This document shows positions 9,870-18,766 of a DNA stretch of 64,000 nt, piece after piece. Under the pieces are notes generated by a model. It searched no databases. It was given only the letters and a program-made list of their open reading frames with translations, and was not told the origin of the DNA. The stretch spans positions 3,046,001-3,110,000 of the forward strand of contig NZ_LR027880.1 in assembly GCF_900537995.1 (NCBI RefSeq), given 5' to 3'. This DNA is from Roseburia intestinalis L1-82. GTDB lineage: Bacteria > Bacillota > Clostridia > Lachnospirales > Lachnospiraceae. Numbering within the stretch: the first letter of the stretch is position 1; each line of letters starts with the position of its first letter. A program made the position numbers and the translations under genes.

Positions 9870-10080
9870 CTACCTACCTTCTAACACCAGCCGAAGTAAT
9901 TCATTTGCCCAGTACTCCGTCAATTCAAAGTGAGGCACAGGCAGTAGTTATTCTCTGCTATTTCAGGATCATCTTCATGGCCGGTCTTCCCATAGCCCAG
10001 CATCACAAAACCAATCAAAAGACCATCATCATACATACATCCCAGACATTTTTTGTTGTAATTTCTTCAAAACGAATCAT
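9870..10080 (-). pseudogene. Remnant of a GNAT acetyltransferase gene
   Basis: Reading leftward from an ATG at 10078-10080, which follows GGGGG, gives MIRFEEITTKNVWDV. This is the usual opening of BltD-like GNAT acetyltransferases. The frame stops after 22 codons. A shifted frame continues with DDGLLIGFVMLGYG, which is the next conserved GNAT block, and then stops at 9920-9922. The central part is missing, so this is a deleted and frameshifted relic. A third frame near 9870-9920 (FELTEYWANELLRL) may be another fragment of unknown origin. A hairpin leader copy precedes the ATG. Confidence 0.55.
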
Positions 10081-10098
10081 ATTAACCCCCTTTCTTGC

Positions 10099-10122
10099 GT
10101 GTGAAAAAATGTATTTTCACAC
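10099..10122. repeat. Hairpin leader element before the GNAT remnant
   Basis: The arms GTGTGAAAA and TTTTCACAC flank a six-base loop. CTTGC borders the hairpin, as in the copy at the glycerate kinase gene. It lies between the glycerate kinase stop (10142) and the GNAT remnant start, so it could also end the upstream transcript. Confidence 0.6.
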
Positions 10123-10141
10123 AAATCTCCATTCTTTTCCC

Positions 10142-11263
10142 TCACAGCAGCCGAAATACCTGCTCTGCCGTGGCGGCTATATTTTCCATTGCATTTTCTT
10201 TTTTCATTGCTTCTTCTAATGTTGCCACGCCTCTTACGATCGGGAAAAATGCATCGATTCCCGCCCGGTTACAGACTTTCGCTTCCGGTGCAACGCTCCC
10301 TGCAAATGCAATGACTTTCGCATTATATTTTTTTGCCAGCGCAGCAACACCAACCGGTGCTTTCCCCATGACCGTCTGTGCATCCAGACGTCCCTCTCCG
10401 GTCACCACAACATCTGCATTTTTCATTTTTTCTTCCAGACCGGTTGCATGCAAAATCAGTTCCACACCCGGTATCAGTTCTCCCGCAAGATACGAAAGGA
10501 ACGCGTATCCGAGTCCTCCCGCTGCACCGGCGCCCTCGCAGTCCGCAAAGTCACATCCAAGACTTTCTTTGGTCACATCCGCATAATGTCTCATTGCTTC
10601 ATCGATCTGATCTTTCTGCTCTTCCGTCACACCTTTTTGTGACCCAAATATGTAAGTTGCACCCTGTTTGCCGCAAAGCGGATTTTTCACATCACAGGCA
10701 ATCTGAAATTTTGCACCGGAAAGCAGCGGATTTTTATTTTCAGTCCGGATCACCTCAATCTTTACAAGCGCTGCCGCGCCCTCTCCCACATCATTTCCAT
10801 CTTCATCAAAAAATTCAAATCCAAGTGCCTTTAACATTCCGATGCCTCCATCGTTGGTTGCACTTCCACCAATTCCAATCATGAAATTTTTACAGCCGCG
10901 TTTCAGGGCATCTGCAATCATCTCCCCCACTCCATAGGTAGATGCACGCAATGGATCTTTCTTTATCACAAGCGTGATTCCCGCAGCAGATGCCATTTCC
11001 ATGACAGCCGTTTTTGTCTCTTCTAAAAAACCGTAATAACACGACACTTTTTCTCCAAGCGGTCCTGCCACAGTAACCGGTATTTTTTCTGCTCCCAAGC
11101 CTTCGATCAGTGCATCCACGGTTCCTTCTCCGCCATCCGCGAGCGGATTTACCACTACTTCTGCATCCGGTTTTGCTGCCAGAATACCTTTCTTTACAGC
11201 ATTTCCAGCCTCCATGGACGTCATGCTTCCCTTAAATGAATCGATTGCTGCTACTACTTTCAT
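10142..11263 (-). CDS. glxK: Glycerate kinase (GlxK/GarK type)
   Basis: This enzyme phosphorylates D-glycerate with ATP, feeding glycerate from glyoxylate, sugar acid or serine breakdown into glycolysis. The 373-residue product starts MKVVAAIDSFKGSMTS and continues with NPLADGGEGTVDAL, then MIGIGGSATNDGGIGML. These are the hallmark motifs of the glycerate kinase type-1 fold. Near the C-terminus, VVTGEGRLDAQTVMGKAP is also typical. The start at 11263 has GGAG six bases upstream; the ATG at 11275 contains this ribosome site and is rejected. The gene is preceded by the clearest copy of the repeated hairpin leader (11282-11306). Confidence 0.95.
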   Translation of the reverse strand: MKVVAAIDSFKGSMTSMEAGNAVKKGILAAKPDAEVVVNPLADGGEGTVDALIEGLGAEKIPVTVAGPLGEKVSCYYGFLEETKTAVMEMASAAGITLVIKKDPLRASTYGVGEMIADALKRGCKNFMIGIGGSATNDGGIGMLKALGFEFFDEDGNDVGEGAAALVKIEVIRTENKNPLLSGAKFQIACDVKNPLCGKQGATYIFGSQKGVTEEQKDQIDEAMRHYADVTKESLGCDFADCEGAGAAGGLGYAFLSYLAGELIPGVELILHATGLEEKMKNADVVVTGEGRLDAQTVMGKAPVGVAALAKKYNAKVIAFAGSVAPEAKVCNRAGIDAFFPIVRGVATLEEAMKKENAMENIAATAEQVFRLL

Positions 11264-11281
11264 ATAAATCTCCATTCTTGC

Positions 11282-11306
11282 GTGTGAAAAATCTTATTTT
11301 TCACAC
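11282..11306 (-). repeat. Hairpin leader element, short form, before glycerate kinase
   Basis: Perfect 11-base arms (GTGTGAAAAAT and ATTTTTCACAC) flank a three-base loop. The element is followed leftward by GCAAGAAT, then GGAG and the ATG at 11263. It is the short form of a family seen also at 9828-9845, 10099-10122, 13748-13826, 18901-18943, 37374-37425, 38329-38351 and 41259-41296. Confidence 0.75.
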
Positions 11307-11334
11307 TTCCATCTTTCTCTAAGAAGTTAGTTTG

Positions 11335-12225
11335 TTACTGTTCGCACTTCATCCCAAGCTGCCAGAATGCCACCGCACTTGCAGCCGCCACGTTCAGTGA
11401 ATCCACACCATGTGTCATCGGAATTTTCACCGTATAGTCACAGTCTGCGATCGTGTGATCTGCCAGTCCGTCACCTTCCGTTCCGAGAACGATTGCTAAC
11501 TTTTCCTCCGACATCATTTTTTCATCATCTATACACACGGAGTCATCCCGAAGTGCCATTGCCGCCGTTTTATATCCAAGCTTATGCAGCACATCCATCG
11601 CACCGTCCGGCCAGCATGCATTTTTATCAAAATATGTCCACGGTATCTGGAATACTGTTCCCATGCTGACACGGCTTGCTCTCCGGTACAGCGGATCTGC
11701 ACAGGCTGGTGTCAAAAGAACTGCATCCATTCCAAGTGCCGCCGCAGAACGGAAAATTGCTCCGACATTTGTTGGATTTACCACATTTTCCAAAATTGCA
11801 ACACGCCTTGCATTCTTGCAAAGCTGCTCCACCGAAGACAGTGCCGGACGGTACATGGCACAGAGCATGCCGCGTGTCAGCTGATATCCTGTGATTTTTG
11901 CAAGCATTTCAACTTCTGCCACATAAACCGGGATTACATGCTCATCCTCCCTATAAACCAAAGACTCCTGTGTAAGATCTCGGCTTTGTAATTTATCACA
12001 GCGCGCAAGGATTTCTTTTGCCTGTGTCTCCACATGTTTTTTTTCCATCAAAAATGACATCGGCACACAGCCGGCATCTAAGGCACGCTCGATCACCTTC
12101 GGACTTTCCGCAATGAAAATCCCCGGCTTCGGCTCAAAATAGTGAAAAAGCTGTGCTTCATTTAAATTGTAATAAATCTGCAGCTCCGGGGCATCCAGAT
12201 CTTTGATTTCTATAATATTTATCAT
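11335..12225 (-). CDS. TrmH/SpoU family RNA methyltransferase
   Basis: The protein is predicted to transfer a methyl group from S-adenosylmethionine to a 2'-O ribose in rRNA or tRNA. The 296-residue product has the three SpoU motifs in its C-terminal half: NVVNPTNVGAIFRSAAALG (motif 1), LAIVLGTEGDGL (motif 2) and IPMTHGVDSLNVAAASAVA (motif 3). These form the knotted SAM site. The N-terminal 120 residues look like a substrate-binding domain. The exact target nucleotide is unknown. The start has AGAGGA seven bases upstream. It lies about 70 bases upstream of the glycerate kinase gene and could share a transcript with it. Confidence 0.92.
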   Translation of the reverse strand: MINIIEIKDLDAPELQIYYNLNEAQLFHYFEPKPGIFIAESPKVIERALDAGCVPMSFLMEKKHVETQAKEILARCDKLQSRDLTQESLVYREDEHVIPVYVAEVEMLAKITGYQLTRGMLCAMYRPALSSVEQLCKNARRVAILENVVNPTNVGAIFRSAAALGMDAVLLTPACADPLYRRASRVSMGTVFQIPWTYFDKNACWPDGAMDVLHKLGYKTAAMALRDDSVCIDDEKMMSEEKLAIVLGTEGDGLADHTIADCDYTVKIPMTHGVDSLNVAAASAVAFWQLGMKCEQ

Positions 12226-12311
12226 TGTGTTCCTCTTTTCTCTCCTGTATCAGCGCTTGAGCATATGGCAGATAAATTCATTGATTATACCATGTGCAAA
12301 ATGGCACATGA

Positions 12312-12794
12312 TCAAATTTCAAGCCGGAAAAGAATTCTTCCCTCCTCAAGCTCTCCCCAACAATTTACCGGCGGCTCCTTCGTTTCTTTAAATCCACAAT
12401 CCGAATGTATTTTTATTGATGATAAATTACTTTTTCCTATAATGCAATCTATCTTTTTTGCGCCTATGCCTTTCAAAAACTCCGTTACATGACGTATCAG
12501 TTTTTTACCATATCCTCTGTTTCTATGCCCCGGCATCGTCTCAACTGCCTCAAGAAACCATTTCCCCGGCTCTGACTCAACTGCCCTGAGTCCGCATACC
12601 CACTGTTTTTCTGCGGTTTCAACAAACACCATCTGCTTTGGATTTTCGATAAACTCCTTTAAAAATGCCGCATATGATGCCTCCATTTCATCACGATCTT
12701 TAAATTCCCTCTCCATATCCGCCATGGATTCTGCATATAATAAAAACATTTTTTTTATTACCTGTTCATTTACATTTTCAATCCGTTCTAACAT
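12312..12794 (-). CDS. GNAT family N-acetyltransferase
   Basis: This 160-residue protein has the GNAT fold. The acetyl-CoA pyrophosphate-binding loop is RNRGYGKKL (about residues 95-103), within METMPGHRNRGYG. The C-terminal SSIKIHSDCGFKET matches motif B. The acceptor (small amine, peptide or ribosomal protein) cannot be predicted. A strong AGGAGG lies eight bases before the ATG. The gene sits next to the ABC-F pseudogene in a stretch with several degraded genes, but shows no sign of damage itself. Confidence 0.85.
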   Translation of the reverse strand: MLERIENVNEQVIKKMFLLYAESMADMEREFKDRDEMEASYAAFLKEFIENPKQMVFVETAEKQWVCGLRAVESEPGKWFLEAVETMPGHRNRGYGKKLIRHVTEFLKGIGAKKIDCIIGKSNLSSIKIHSDCGFKETKEPPVNCWGELEEGRILFRLEI

Positions 12795-12839
12795 TTTTTA
12801 TCCTCCTCTTCTGATCGCCAGATTACAAAAACGGTCGGA

Positions 12840-13736
12840 TCACAGCTTTACAGTTCCACGACACGCGTTGAAGCTGTTCGGATTTCTCCGTCTGTCACAA
12901 GCAATTTTGCATAACTGCTGTGTATTGATCTGCTGCACATTTTTCCTCTCATAACCTGCCTGTCCGATATTTACCTGCTGCAGAATCGTCTTGATCAGCG
13001 TCGATTTTCCACATCCGTTTTCTCCATGTAAAAAGACACGCTCCCCCTGCACCAGTTCAAAGGTCAGATTTTTCAATACATTGTCCTCTGCACCTTCATA
13101 CCGCACCGAAAGTTCCTGGCAGGAAATCAGACGTTCCTTATGATAGGAAAGCGGCATAATTTTTAAACTGACAGGCTGTTCGATATCCTGCAAAAGACCC
13201 TCTTTTTCCTGTATTTCCCGTTCCATCCGGCGTTCGTACTATGTCACGCGGCTCTGCATCTTTTTTGTCTTCGCACCGATATATGCTCTCGTTGCAACCG
13301 AGCGGTCATGCTCTTTGACAGGATCATAGCCTATTTTCGTCGCCTCGTTTTTATCTGCCCACTTTCGGCTTCTTGCCGCCGCCTGTTTTAAAGATGCGAT
13401 TTCTTTCAAATGTTTTTCATTTTCCTCCATCGCAAAATGATCCATCCGCGTCTTGTTTTCCCACCAGCTTGAAAAATTGCCGCTCTGTACCTCGATCGTC
13501 TTTCGGTTTAAAACCAGCACATGATCAATGCAGGCATCTAAAATATCCCTGTCATGCGATATCAGGATAAACCCTTTTTTCCCGCGCAGATTTAAAAAAG
13601 TTGTTTTTCCTTTTCCATTTCTCCCGATCAGACCTAACTTCCAGTCCGTATCAATCCCAAAAGATACGTTTTCAAAAACCGTATCAAAACTTCCCTCATA
13701 ACCATATGTGAGATCTGTTACCTGAATCTGTGACAT
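12840..13736 (-). pseudogene. Decayed Lsa-like ABC-F ribosome-protection gene
   Basis: Two same-frame pieces form a broken ABC-F gene. The first (13736-13239) opens MSQIQVTDLTYGYEG and has DTDWKLGLIGRNGKGKTTFLN, the usual N-terminus of Lsa-type ABC-F proteins. It then jumps from Walker A straight to FILISHDRD, so the signature and Walker B of domain 1 are deleted. An in-frame TAG at 13239-13241 separates it from the second piece, which has the domain 2 Walker A (GENGCGKST). That piece soon loses similarity and ends at 12840 without signature or Walker B. Three separate lesions make a working product impossible. The intact relatives protect ribosomes from lincosamides, pleuromutilins or streptogramins; that identity is inferred from the N-terminus. 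Confidence 0.85.
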
Positions 13737-13741
13737 AAAAA

Positions 13742-13826
13742 TCTCCATTCTTGCACTGCTTTCAAGCGCATCTCAAGTTTGTGCGTAAGCACAAATCTTG
13801 CGTGTGAAAAATCTTATTTTTCGCAC
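13742..13826 (-). repeat. Hairpin leader element, long form, before the ABC-F pseudogene
   Basis: Read leftward, three small hairpins lie before GGAG and the ATG. They are GTGCGAAAAAT/ATTTTTCACAC (13802-13826), TTTGTGC/GCACAAA around a GTAA loop (13778-13795), and a GCGCTT/AAGCAG-type module. The inner segment is bordered by CTTGC on both sides, and removing it would give the short form seen at glycerate kinase. Confidence 0.7.
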
Positions 13827-13837
13827 TATCCTCCTAG

Positions 13838-13914
13838 TTTTGCGGAGCAAAATGCGAACCCACTGGCGAGCAGAGGATTTTCCTCCTAGAACAAAGAGTC
13901 GCTTGCGACTCTTT
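13838..13914. repeat. Two adjacent small inverted repeats
   Basis: TTTTGC-GGA-GCAAAA lies at 13838-13852, and AAAGAGTCGC-TT-GCGACTCTTT at 13893-13914. They belong to a spacer that is almost entirely palindromic. Confidence 0.6.
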
Positions 13915-13980
13915 CGCGCTCGAGCGGTGCTGTTTACAGCTAACTTCTACTCTGCGAGATGCGCATCCCGCCCGGAGGGC

Positions 13981-14017
13981 TTTTAATTCATAGGACGTAA
14001 TTTCCTATGAATTAAAA
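13981..14017. repeat. Dispersed 37-bp palindrome, copy 1
   Basis: The 15-base arms begin TTTTAATTCATAGGA and are exact reverse complements around the seven-base loop CGTAATT. Related copies occur at 45225-45252 and 52802-52838. Confidence 0.8.
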
Positions 14018-14043
14018 AAATCCCATGCTGCCATGGGATTTTT
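14016..14043. terminator. Bidirectional intrinsic terminator
   Basis: The stem ATCCCATG/CATGGGAT has a CTGC loop (14020-14039), with A-tracts on the left and T-tracts on the right. It can therefore stop transcription from either side. It overlaps the arm of the palindrome by two bases and ends the FtsX-type gene transcript that comes from the right. Confidence 0.65.
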
Positions 14044-14517
14044 CTTACACCTCACATATTTTATGATCACATCTGGCAGACAATAGATTGCACATTGTAA
14101 GATAAAATCGATTGTCCCGGACAACAAAATGTCCGTTTCCGCCATTTTTTAACACAAAAAAGAGAGGATACAAGAATCAAATCCACTTTTGGCAACATGA
14201 TATGCAGTACTGCACCTCTGCAATACTGCTGTAACTTCAGATTTACACAACATATCATGCACTTTATTCCTTATACCGGTGCAATATATGCCATGTATCA
14301 TCCCGAATCAGCAGACAAACGTATGCCATATATGACACACATTCTCTTGCTGACTCTGTTTTCTTTCATGTTTCAAAAGTAAATTATCTCCGCATTGGTT
14401 CCTCTCCTTTAAATTTCTATTGCAATAGTAGCACAATGCCATTTTTAATGCAACCAAAAATTTTTACGAAAAATCTTTCGTTACCGGTCACACAATAAAT
14501 ATGCACAGCAGCAATCT
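14044..14517. other. Spacer without a recognisable gene
   Basis: About 470 AT-rich bases lie between the terminator and the permease stop. Open frames here (for example on the plus strand at 14197-14382) have no ribosome site and no familiar protein pattern. A short palindrome TTGTCC-C-GGACAA and a GCAGTACTGC palindrome are present, but I see no function for them. Confidence 0.5.
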
Positions 14518-17319
14518 CTACTCCACATTTTTTAATGCCTGATCCATCGGGATCTTTTTGATACGCATAAAGTCCAGTATCATTACAAACAGATATCCGA
14601 TCAGCACAAATGCAAACATTTTCACATATCCGGCTGGCTGGATCACAAATGCAAACCATCCACTGTAACTAAACAAGATCGCCTTCCATGCCAGATTCAT
14701 AACAAACGCTCCAAGTACAACACTGACCGCATCTTCGATCACAACCATGATCGTTGTGGAAAGCAGATACAGGCTGGCGATTTCTTTATTCTCATATCCA
14801 AGAATCTTTGTCATTGAAATTGCATTCTCATTTTTCTCAATGATCAGCTTTGTCAGAAGATAGATCAAAACTGCGGAAAGCAGGATACAAAGTATCTGGA
14901 AATAATCCATATAAGATCCCATGGAATGATCTAACTGGTCACACATCTTTGTGATATCACGCTCGGTGATCACCGTTGCAATATCATCTTCCGACAGATC
15001 TGTAAGCTCTTCATTTGAAAAATATCCACTGAATGCCTCTTCATCCAGCTCAAATACCATGCGGTAATTTTCAATCGGCATAAATACTGCAATGTTTACG
15101 CACTGGTCATAAATTCCGGCTACCGTAAACGTATACTGTTTGTTTTCATATTTTTCATCCAGTGAAACGGTATCCCCGACATTAAGTTCATATTTTTCTG
15201 AAAATGATCTGGAAATATAAACTTCATCTTCCTGCAGGGACTGCATACCTTTTATTTCTACATACTTACTATCGTCTGAAATACCGTAAACAGAGACTTC
15301 CTCATCTATTACATCGCTTTTTTTCTGCAAAGAACACATACTGAATTTTTCTGCGTCTTTATTGTCCGTCGTCAGTACATTTCCATCTTCATCCTCAAAA
15401 GATTTCAGAACATACTGATACTTTGCAAACATCATATTTTTTGCATTTTCTTTGTAATAAGAAAGCGTATCCGGCATTCCCACTGCCATTGCAAGCATCA
15501 CCATGATAAAGAAAATTCCCACAAACAGAATCAGATAATTTGCCACATTCTGAAACATGATGCGCAGACGGAATCTGTTAAAAAATTTAAAATGTGGCAG
15601 CCGCATTGCTTTTTTGCGTTTTGTTTTTTTCAGATCATGCCTCAGAAACTGTAACGGTGTATGCTGCATCATTTTAATAATGACGATCAGATTGACCATA
15701 AACATCAGCACGACCGGTATCAGGGTTGTCTTAAAAAATGCATCCGGATTCCAGATCGTCTCATAGGTCGGAAGGCTGTAACTGTTATAATACATGGATA
15801 CCACAACATCTTTAAATACCGTATAGCCAAGCACATTTCCGACTAATGCGGAAATCAGGGTAACGATAACCGGCATAGACAGATAATGGCGTACCAGCTC
15901 CCCTTTCGTATAGCCGGACGCACGCAATGTTCCGATTGCAGATGACTCTTTTGTGATCGTATTGCTGATCGTAACTGCAAAAATAAATGCGATGATGACA
16001 ATCAGAATATCAAGCAGCACACCTCCCATTGCCTCATCAGAGCCCATGTCGTCGGTTGCAAAATGAATCGCCGGATTCGCATATTTTGGCACATAATCTT
16101 CAATCTCATTGTCATTTACCACGGTCTGTGTGAGCAACGCCCGCATAAAATCATCCGACTGGTTTTTCTCATCTTTTTCATCTGACGGCTCATTTTCATA
16201 CTTCCATGCATAATCGTAATGAATCGTCTTATGTAACTTTGCAAATCCCTCATCTGTTACCATTGCAACGTTAAACTTTAAGGCATCAAACATCAGATCC
16301 GTGCTTTTTTCGTGCAGTGTGGAATAGTTGACATATGCGATCAGACCAACGACCTGATATTTTTCTTCTCCGACTGTGATCTCATCGCCGACTTTTATCC
16401 CGACATTGTCAGCATGCATACGGTCAATGGCAATTTCATCCTCTTTTTCCGGGAAACTTCCGTCCATCAGGCATGCAAAATTGATATCATCTGTCTTTGC
16501 AAAAACACGGACTGTTCCATCCGAAGTTCCGTCGTTGTCATGATCTTCCTCTTCATCCCTGTAAAAATTTTCATACAGATGAACCGGAGTTTCCTTAAAA
16601 TCAGGATCGTTCAATTCATATTTTTCTTCTGCATCCGCATATTTCTCATTGATCTCATCTAAAACCTTGTTCCAGGCTTCGTCGTATGCTTTCTCATATA
16701 CCTCGTCATGTGCCTCATCAAACGCTTTCTCATACGCCTCGTCATGTGCCTTAGGATATGCTTTTTCATATGCTGTATCATAGGCTTTGTTGTACTGCCC
16801 GGACTGTTTTGCCTGTGCCACTGCTGTATCAAGCATAACTCCCGCAGTTGTTTCATCAAGTCCCTGCGCCATCAGCATCTGCTTTATCTGTGCATTAAAA
16901 GAAACATCAAATTCTGACTGGAACTCTGCATCAAATTTTTCCTTAAATTCTGTTTCAAACTTCTCATCAAATTCTTTTTTGAACTTTTCTTCAAATTCAC
17001 TATCGAACTTTTTATCCAGCTTCTTTTTTGCCTCATCAATGTAATACTGTCTGACATCTGCTTTATCGCCTGTCTTAATTGCATCAAGCAGTGTTTCGTC
17101 TGCTTTCTTTTTTAATTCAAAGTGTCCGTCTTCCAGCTTGTATCTGCCAACACCCTCATCAGCCGCTGTCATCATACTCTCGTTTGCAACATACATGCCT
17201 GACACAAAACCGATCATCAGAATCAGGAACAGACTTACCACAAGATACTTTTTCCAGTCTCCTGTCAGTTCTCTCGGTATTCGTCTGATAAGCGGATTTT
17301 TGATTCTTTTCTTTTTCAT
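14518..17319 (-). CDS. FtsX/MacB-type ABC transporter permease with a periodic aromatic insertion
   Basis: The 933-residue membrane protein has one N-terminal helix (about 25-42), a large outside domain, and three helices near 435-560. A second FtsX core follows, with helices near 605-625 and 830-920. It would pair with the ATPase at 18954-19670 to move lipids, peptides or lipoproteins, or to act as a mechanical signalling unit. Residues 101-220 form an unusual charged helix: Phe recurs at exactly every fourth position from 105 to 141, then Tyr/His/Phe/Trp every fourth from 176 to 216. An IS110 element sits directly upstream of the start codon. Only a weak AAGATTAG lies before the ATG, so translation is probably reduced. 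Confidence 0.88.
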   Translation of the reverse strand: MKKKRIKNPLIRRIPRELTGDWKKYLVVSLFLILMIGFVSGMYVANESMMTAADEGVGRYKLEDGHFELKKKADETLLDAIKTGDKADVRQYYIDEAKKKLDKKFDSEFEEKFKKEFDEKFETEFKEKFDAEFQSEFDVSFNAQIKQMLMAQGLDETTAGVMLDTAVAQAKQSGQYNKAYDTAYEKAYPKAHDEAYEKAFDEAHDEVYEKAYDEAWNKVLDEINEKYADAEEKYELNDPDFKETPVHLYENFYRDEEEDHDNDGTSDGTVRVFAKTDDINFACLMDGSFPEKEDEIAIDRMHADNVGIKVGDEITVGEEKYQVVGLIAYVNYSTLHEKSTDLMFDALKFNVAMVTDEGFAKLHKTIHYDYAWKYENEPSDEKDEKNQSDDFMRALLTQTVVNDNEIEDYVPKYANPAIHFATDDMGSDEAMGGVLLDILIVIIAFIFAVTISNTITKESSAIGTLRASGYTKGELVRHYLSMPVIVTLISALVGNVLGYTVFKDVVVSMYYNSYSLPTYETIWNPDAFFKTTLIPVVLMFMVNLIVIIKMMQHTPLQFLRHDLKKTKRKKAMRLPHFKFFNRFRLRIMFQNVANYLILFVGIFFIMVMLAMAVGMPDTLSYYKENAKNMMFAKYQYVLKSFEDEDGNVLTTDNKDAEKFSMCSLQKKSDVIDEEVSVYGISDDSKYVEIKGMQSLQEDEVYISRSFSEKYELNVGDTVSLDEKYENKQYTFTVAGIYDQCVNIAVFMPIENYRMVFELDEEAFSGYFSNEELTDLSEDDIATVITERDITKMCDQLDHSMGSYMDYFQILCILLSAVLIYLLTKLIIEKNENAISMTKILGYENKEIASLYLLSTTIMVVIEDAVSVVLGAFVMNLAWKAILFSYSGWFAFVIQPAGYVKMFAFVLIGYLFVMILDFMRIKKIPMDQALKNVE

Positions 17320-17332
17320 ACTAATCTTGTAT

Positions 17333-17354
17333 GATAATTAGGAAGTTAATTATC
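17333..17354. repeat. Palindrome at the left end of the IS110 element
   Basis: GATAATTA and TAATTATC form perfect eight-base arms around GGAAGT, twelve bases inside the inferred left boundary. It may be a structural part of the IS end. Confidence 0.6.
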
Positions 17355-17596
17355 ACATATTTCCTTTCTTTTAATATCGTGGTTCAATACAATTCAGATA
17401 CTATGGACTTTTGATTTGTTTTCTGTAGCTTGACTACTCAACTGGAGTGTATTGCCACTACCTTTATCTGAATTGTTTATTAGCTGGATGTTGCCGGAGT
17501 GTTTTTCACTCAGAGTACTTATTTCTATCAAGTCTACGATGATAATCGTTGGTGGACATCATGGTATCAGACTTTAGGAAAGGGAGGTACAACCTC
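17355..17596 (+). ncRNA. Possible IS110 bridge RNA region
   Basis: About 240 non-coding bases lie between the left end and the recombinase start. In IS110-group elements the corresponding left end encodes the bridge RNA that guides target and donor recognition. The length and position fit this. I did not derive a reliable two-loop fold, so this is inference from family knowledge. Confidence 0.35.
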
Positions 17597-18766
17597 ATGA
17601 AAATTTACGTAGGCATTGATATTGCCAAACTTAATCATTTCGCCGCTGCGATTTCTTCCGACGGTGAAATAATCATTGAGCCGTTCAAATTCACAAATGA
17701 CGCTGATGGCTTCCAACTGCTGGTCTCTAAACTCGAATCATTCGATAAGAACAGCCTCATCATCGGTCTTGAGTCAACGGCACACTACGGTGACAACCTT
17801 GTTCGATACCTTGTTACTGAGCTTTACCAAGTGTGTGTGTTGAACCCCATCAAAACCTGTCAAATGCGAAAAAATAACGTTCGCAAAACTAAGACAGATA
17901 AGGTCGACACTTACGTGATTGCTAAAACTCTTATGATGCAGGACAACCTCAGATTCGTCAGCTTCTTCGATCTCGATATGATGGATCTTAAGGCATTGGG
18001 ACGTTTCCGTCAGAAAACCATAAAGCAACGTACCCGATTGAAAATTCAACTGACAACCTATGTTGATCAGGTCTTTCCGGAGATTCAATACTTTTTCAAA
18101 TCCGGTCTGCATCAACACGCTGTCTATGCTTTATTAAAAGAAGCACCTTCTCCAAAAGAGATTGCTTCCATGCATATGACTCATCTGGCAAATCTGCTCA
18201 AAGTGAACTCACACGGACACTTTACCAAAGAACAGGCCAAAGAATTAAGAGTTCTCGCACAGAAGTCTGTCGGTGCTAACGACAGCGCTATATCTATTCA
18301 GATAACTCAAACCATTCAACAAATCGAGTTACTGGATAGCCAATTAGAAAAGATTGAAGCTGAGATGACGGATATCATGAAATTCAACGATTCTGTCATC
18401 ATGACCATTCCTGGTATCGGTTATATCAATGGTGGAATGATTCTTGGTGAAATAGGTGATATTCACCGTTTCTCCAATCCTAACAAGCTGCTTGCTTTTG
18501 CCGGTTTGGATCCTTCTGTTTATCAGTCTGGTAACTTTCAGGCTAAGACAACAAGGATGTCCAAACGTGGCTCTCGTGTTTTACGATATGCCCTTGTAAA
18601 TGCAGCTTGGAACGTTGTCAGAAACAACGCAACCTTCAAGGCTTATTATGATGCCAAGAGGGCTGAAGGCCGGTCTCACTACAATGCACTTGGGCACTGT
18701 GCCGGCAAGCTTGTCAGAGTCATCTGGAAGATGCTCACTGGCGAAGTAGAATTCAACCTCGAATAA
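17597..18766 (+). CDS. IS110-family transposase (DEDD recombinase)
   Basis: This recombinase moves the IS through an RNA-guided reaction. The 389-residue product begins [17 protein letters not shown], a RuvC-like DEDD domain with Asp8. Further acidic residues are the Glu in [10 protein letters not shown] and the aspartates in KTDKVDTYV. The C-terminal Tnp_20 domain carries [18 protein letters not shown] and the catalytic serine segment [13 protein letters not shown]. The gene looks intact. The ATG at 17597 is preferred over one at 17549 because GGGAGG lies nine bases upstream. It is transcribed opposite to the ABC operon it interrupts. Confidence 0.95.
   Translation: MKIYVGIDIAKLNHFAAAISSDGEIIIEPFKFTNDADGFQLLVSKLESFDKNSLIIGLESTAHYGDNLVRYLVTELYQVCVLNPIKTCQMRKNNVRKTKTDKVDTYVIAKTLMMQDNLRFVSFFDLDMMDLKALGRFRQKTIKQRTRLKIQLTTYVDQVFPEIQYFFKSGLHQHAVYALLKEAPSPKEIASMHMTHLANLLKVNSHGHFTKEQAKELRVLAQKSVGANDSAISIQITQTIQQIELLDSQLEKIEAEMTDIMKFNDSVIMTIPGIGYINGGMILGEIGDIHRFSNPNKLLAFAGLDPSVYQSGNFQAKTTRMSKRGSRVLRYALVNAAWNVVRNNATFKAYYDAKRAEGRSHYNALGHCAGKLVRVIWKMLTGEVEFNLE

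Noticed and set aside
14197..14382. Plus-strand frame of 61 codons between the palindromic spacer and the permease
   Set aside because: No ribosome site, no recognisable protein pattern and an unusual composition.
17481..17487. Seven-base match (TAGCTGG) between the IS left end and the target flank at 18890 as a guide segment
   Set aside because: It is short and in the orientation not expected for a right-target guide, so chance is likely.
17597..18766. A TnpB/Cas12-like nuclease at the IS
   Set aside because: The protein shows the IS110 DEDD domain and Tnp_20 serine segment, not a RuvC split with zinc finger as in TnpB.
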